Shown here in pieces: positions 59,501-64,000 of a stretch of DNA of 64,000 nt; position 1 is the stretch's first letter, and every line of letters starts with the position of its first letter. The position numbers were made by a program, and so were the translations under genes. Origin of the DNA: Caprella mutica (taxonomy: Eukaryota; Arthropoda; Malacostraca; Amphipoda; Caprellidae); NCBI GenBank assembly GCA_947561585.1, contig CANNZV010000253.1, positions 124,001 through 188,000 on the forward strand, given 5' to 3'. The notes under the pieces were generated by a model. It had not been told where the DNA came from, searched no databases, and saw only the letters and a list, made by a program, of their open reading frames with translations.

Positions 59501-62500
59501 TTAATGTAGATAGATTCTTTGCTGTGATAGATCTTTTGCTGTAGATAGCTCCTTTACTGTAGACAGATTCTTTGCTGTGATAGATCCTTTGCTGTAGATA
59601 GCTCCTTTACTGTAAATAGATTCTTTGCTGTAGATAGATTCTTTGTTGTAGATAGATCCTTTGCTGTAGACAGATCTTTTGCAGTAGAAAGATCCTTTAC
59701 TGTAGATAGATCCTTTGCTGTTTATGGATCATTTGCTTTAGATGGATACTTTGCTGTAGATAAATCTTTTGTTGTAGATAGATCCTTTGCTGTAGATAAA
59801 TCCTTTGCTGTAGAGAGATCTTTTGCTGTAGATAGATCCTTTGCTGTTGATAGATCCTTAACTGTAGATAGATCCTTCTCTGTAGATAGATCCTTTTCTG
59901 TATATAGATCCTTTACTGTAGATAAAACCTTTGCTGAAGATAGATCCCAAACTGTAAATAGATCCTTTGCTGTAGGTAGATCCTTTGCTGTAGATAGATC
60001 CTTTGCTGTAGATAGATCGTTTGCTGTAGATAGATCCTTTGCTGTAGATAGATCCTTTGCTGTAGATAGCTCCTCTACTGTAGATAGATCCTTTGCTGTA
60101 GATAGATCCTTTGCTGTAGATAGAACTTTTGCTGTAGATTGATCCTTTGCTGTAGATAGATCCTTTGCTGTAGATAGATCCTTTGCTGTAGATGGATCCT
60201 TTTCTGTAGAGATTTCTTTTACTGTAGATAGATCTTTTGCTGTAGATTGATCCTTTGTTATAGATAGATCCTTTTCTGTAAATAGGCTCTTTGCAGAAGA
60301 TTGATTCTTTGCTGTAGATAGATTCTTTGCTCTACATAGATCCTTTGCTGTAGATATATCCTTTGCAGATATGTATCCTATGCAGTAGATAGATCTTTTA
60401 CTGTACATAGATCTTTTGCTGTGGATAGATTATTTGCTGTTGATAGATCCTTTGCTGTAGATTGATCCTTTGCTGTAGATTGATCCTTTGCTGTAGATAG
60501 ATCCTTTGCTGAAGATAGATTCTTTGCTGTACATAGATTCTTTGCTGAAGATAGATTCTTAGTTGTAGATAGATCCTTTGCTGTAGACAGATCCTTTGCA
60601 TTAGATAGATCCATTACTGTAGATAGATCCTTTGCTGTAGATGGATCATTTTCTGTAGATAGATCCATTGCTGTAGATAAATCGTTTGTAGTAGATAGAT
60701 CCTTTGTTGTAGATAGAGCCTTTACTGTTGATAGATCCTTTGCTGTAGATAGATCCTTTGCTGTATATAGATCCTTCGCTGTAGATAGATTTAAGATCCT
60801 TTGCTGTAAATAAATAATTTAATACTTTGCCGTATATAGATCCCTTTCCGTAGATAGATCCTTTGCTGTAGATAGATCCATTGCTGTGGATATATCCTTC
60901 GCTGCAGATAGAACCTTTCCTGTAAAATGATCCTTTTCTGTAGATAGATCCTTTAGATCATTTTCTGTAGATAGATCCATTACTGTAGATAAAACCTTTA
61001 CTGTAGAAAGATCCCATACTGTAAATAGATCCTTTGTTGTAGGTAGATCCTTTGCTGTAAATAGATCCCTTGCTGTAGATAAATCCTTTTGCTGGAGATA
61101 GAACATTGGCTATAGATAGATCTTTTACTGTAGAAAGAACACTTAATGTAGATAGATCCTTTGCTGTAGATAGATCCTATGCTGTAGAAAGATCCTTTGC
61201 TGTAAATAGATCCTTTGCTATAGATTGATTCTTTGCTGTAGATAGATCCCATATTGTAGATGGATATTTTGCTAAAGATAGATTCTTCACTGTAGATAGA
61301 TCCTTTGCTGTAGATAGATCCCTTGCTGTAGATTGATCATCTAATGTAGATAGATCCTTTACTGTATATAGATCCTTTGCTGTAGATATATCCTTCGCTG
61401 TAGATAGATCCTTTTCTGAAGATAGATCTCTTTATGTAGATAGATCCTTTAGATCCTTTTCTGTAGATAGATCCATTATTGTAGATAAAACATTTGCTGT
61501 GGAAAGATCCCATACTGTAAATAGATCCTTTGCTGTAGGTAGATCCTTTGCTGTGAATAGATCCCCAGTTGTAGATAAATCCTTTTGCTGTAGATAGAAC
61601 CTTGGCTATAGATAGATCCTTTACTTTAGAAAGATCACCTAATGTGGATATATCCTTTGCTGTAGATAGATCCTATGCTGTAGAAAGATCCTTTGCTGTA
61701 AATAGATCCTTTGCTGTAGATAGATTCTTTGTTGTAGATAGATCTCATATTGTAGATAGATATTTTGCTGAAGATAGATCCTATACTGTAGATAGATCCT
61801 TTGCTGTAGATAGATCCCTTGCTATAGATTGATCATTTAATGTAGATAAATCCTTTAGTGTAGATAGATCCTTTGCTGTAGATATATCCTTTCCTGTAGA
61901 TAGATCCTTCGCTGTAGATAATTGTTTGTTGTAGATAGATCCTTTGCTGTAGATAGATCCTTTTCTGTAGATAGACCGTTTTCTGTAGATAGATCTTTTA
62001 CTGTAAATAAAACCTTTGCTGTAGATATATCCCATACTGTAAATAGATCCCATACTGTAAATAGATCCTTTTCTGTAGATAGATCTTTTGCTGTAGAAAG
62101 ATCCTCTGCTGTAGAAAGATCTTCTTCTGTAAATAGATTCTTCGCTTTAGATAGATCCCTTGCTGTTGACAGATCTTTCGCTGTAGAAAGATCCTTTGTG
62201 AAAGATAGATTCTTTGCTGTAGATATATCCTTAGCTGAAGATAGATCCTTTGCTGTAGATTTATCCTTTGCTGTAGATCGATCCTTCGCTGTAAATAGAT
62301 CTTTCGCTGTAGATTGATTCTTCGCTGCAAAAAGATCCCCTGCTGTAGATAGATCCTTTGCTATAGATAGATCCTATTCTGTAGATAGATCCCTTGATGT
62401 AGATAGATCCTTTTCTGTAGATTGATCTTTCGCTCTAAATAGATCCCTTACTGTAGATAGGTCCTTTGCTGTAGATAAATCTTTTGATGTGGATAGATAC

Positions 62501-64000
62501 TTTCCTGTAGATAGATCCTTTTTTGTAGATAGATCCTTTGCTGTAAATGGATCCTTTGGCTGTATAGAGTTCCTTTACCGTAGATATATCCTCTGCTGTA
62601 GATTGATTATTTGCTGTAGATAGATTCTTTGCTGTAGATAGATCCTTTGCTGTAGATAGATCACTTATTGTAGATAGATCTTTTGCTGTAGATAGATACT
62701 ATGCTGTAGAAAGATCCTTTGTTGAAGATAGATCCTTTGCTGTAGATAGATCCTTTGCTGTTGATAAAACCTTTGCTGTATAAAGATCCCATACTGTAAA
62801 TAGATCCTTTGCTGTAGGTAGATCCTTTGCTGTAAATAGATCCCTTGCTGTAGATAAATCCTTTTGCTGGAGATAGAACATTGGCTATAGATAGATCTTT
62901 TACTGTAGAAAGATCACTTAATGTAGATAGATCCTTTGCTGTAGATAGATCCTATGCTGTAGAAAGAACCTTTGCTGTAAATAGATCCTTTGCTATAGAT
63001 TGATTCTTTGCTGTAGATAGATCCCATATTGTAGATGGATATTTTGCTAAAGATAGATCCTTCACTGTAGATAGATCCTTTGCTGTAGATAGATCCCTTG
63101 CTGTAGATTGATCATCTAATGTAGATAGATCCTTTGCTGTAGATAGATCTTTTGCTTTAGATATATCCTTTCCTGTAGATAGATCCTTTGCTGAAGATAA
63201 ATGTTTTGATATAGATAGATCCCTTGCTGTAGATAAATCCTTTACTGAAGATAGATTCTTTGCTGTTGATAGATCCTTTGCTGTAGATAGATCCATTGCT
63301 GTAGATAGATCCTTTGCAGTAGATAGATCCTTTGCTGAAGATAGATCCTTTGCTGTAGATAGATCCTCTGCTGTAGATAGATCCTTTGCTGTAGATAGCT
63401 CCTTTACTGTAGATAGATTCTTTGCTGTGATAGATCTTTTGCTGTAGATAGCTCCTTTACTGTAGACAGATTCTTTGCTGTGATAGATCCTTTGCTGTAG
63501 ATAGCTCATTTACTGTAAATAGATTCTTTGCTGTAGATAGATTCTTTGTTGTAGATAGATCCTTTGCTGTAGACAGATCTTTTGCAGTAGAAAGATCCTT
63601 TACTGTAGATAGATCCTTTGCTGTATATGGATCATTTGCTTTAGATGGATACTTTGCTGTAGATAAATCTTTTGTTGTAGATAGATCCTTTGCTGTACAT
63701 AAATCCTTTGCTGTAGAGAGATCTTTTGCTGTAGATAGATCCTTTGCTGTTGATAGATCCTTAACTGTAGATAGATCCTTCTCTGTAGATAGATCCTTTT
63801 CTGTATATAGATCCTTTACTGTAGATAAAACCTTTGCTGAAGATAGATCCCAAACTGTAAATAGATCCTTTGCTGTAGGTTGATCCTCTGCTGTAGATAG
63901 ATCCTTTGCTGTAGATAGATCGTTTGCTGTAGATAGATCCTTTGCTGTAGATAGATCCTTTGCTGTAGATAGCTCCTCTACTGTAGATAGATCCTTTGCT
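59501..64000. repeat. Satellite resembling 32.3-36.2 kb
   Basis: The order of variants follows the right array from about 32.3 kb again, at offsets of 27,327 (near 59718), 27,218 (60378-60668), 27,714 (61602-61832), 27,713 (61922-62330) and 27,733 (62699). An inserted stretch around 60819-61380 resembles 29.4-30.0 kb. The array runs off the end of the window. No gene seen. Confidence 0.75.

Larger units (their letters stand above)
12758..64000. repeat. 18-bp satellite array, right flank
   Basis: The same 18-bp satellite as on the left continues without another insertion to the end of the window. Two broad flavours can be told apart. From 12.8 to about 20 kb the variants match the left flank (GGTGATAGCAC, ACCGGTCATAG, AAAAAGATACCC). 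From about 22 kb a 16-bp unit (TGTGATAGATCCTTTG-like) paired with GATAGCTCC units becomes a regular component. Nested duplications are listed separately. Confidence 0.97.

Noticed and set aside
1..64000. CRISPR array
   Set aside because: The repeats are adjacent without unique spacers, the unit is only 18 bp and degenerate, and the setting is eukaryotic with no cas genes.
1..64000. Bacterial low-complexity surface protein or adhesin locus
   Set aside because: No ribosome-binding sites, operon structure or unique domains; an LTR retrotransposon with a tRNA-Lys PBS is inserted in the array.

Overview
The window is almost entirely one tandem-repeat array broken by a single LTR retrotransposon. 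It looks like a heterochromatic satellite region from a eukaryote. The array (1-4051 and 12758-64000, about 55 kb) is built from an 18-bp unit, consensus TGTAGATAGATCCTTTGC, in roughly 3,000 diverged copies. The only non-satellite DNA is an 8.7-kb LTR element at 4052-12757. Its primer-binding site is of tRNA-Lys type (TGGCGCCCGAA...CAGGGAC). That type is used by Ty3/Gypsy elements of the Osvaldo/Ulysses/woot group in insects and also by some vertebrate retroviruses. An arthropod host is therefore my best guess, with low confidence. I see no host protein-coding gene, tRNA, rRNA or CRISPR array.

Layout. 1-4051: left satellite flank, containing part of a ~2.57-kb higher-order repeat (HOR) with an internal 505-bp tandem duplication. 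4052-12757: retrotransposon, made of a 5' LTR (859 bp), PBS, a ~0.9-kb leader with its own 18-bp minisatellite, one 146-codon ORF (5821-6261), about 5.2 kb of AT-rich DNA with no ORF of 60 codons or more, a purine tract and a 3' LTR (907 bp). There is no gag-pol, so it resembles a LARD-type non-autonomous element. 12758-18307: satellite, with two nearly identical 2,574-bp HOR copies (143 x 18 bp) in direct tandem. 18308-22375: mixed satellite, including a copy of the block at 285-1457. 22376-31400: two tandem copies of a ~4.4-kb block made of ~1.9-kb sub-units. 31400-59500: nested duplications, namely a block of 8.2 kb (34290-42505) and 8.7 kb (46984-55667) at offset 12.7-13.2 kb, a partial third copy between them, and ~3.04-kb HOR units at 38.4-42.5 and 51.1-59.5 kb. 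59600-64000: repeats the organisation of about 32.3-35.3 kb, hinting at a super-repeat of about 27 kb.

Reading of the whole. Offsets between paralogous blocks change mostly in exact multiples of 18 bp (18, 36, 54, 468), as expected for unequal exchange or slippage in register. The retrotransposon interrupts a HOR whose uninterrupted paralogues at 15291 and 17865 preserve the empty target site, so its boundaries can be read directly. Long ORFs cover much of the array because the 18-bp unit is open in four of six frames. Frame-breaking 1-, 2- and 4-bp unit variants are frequent, so I do not call them genes.
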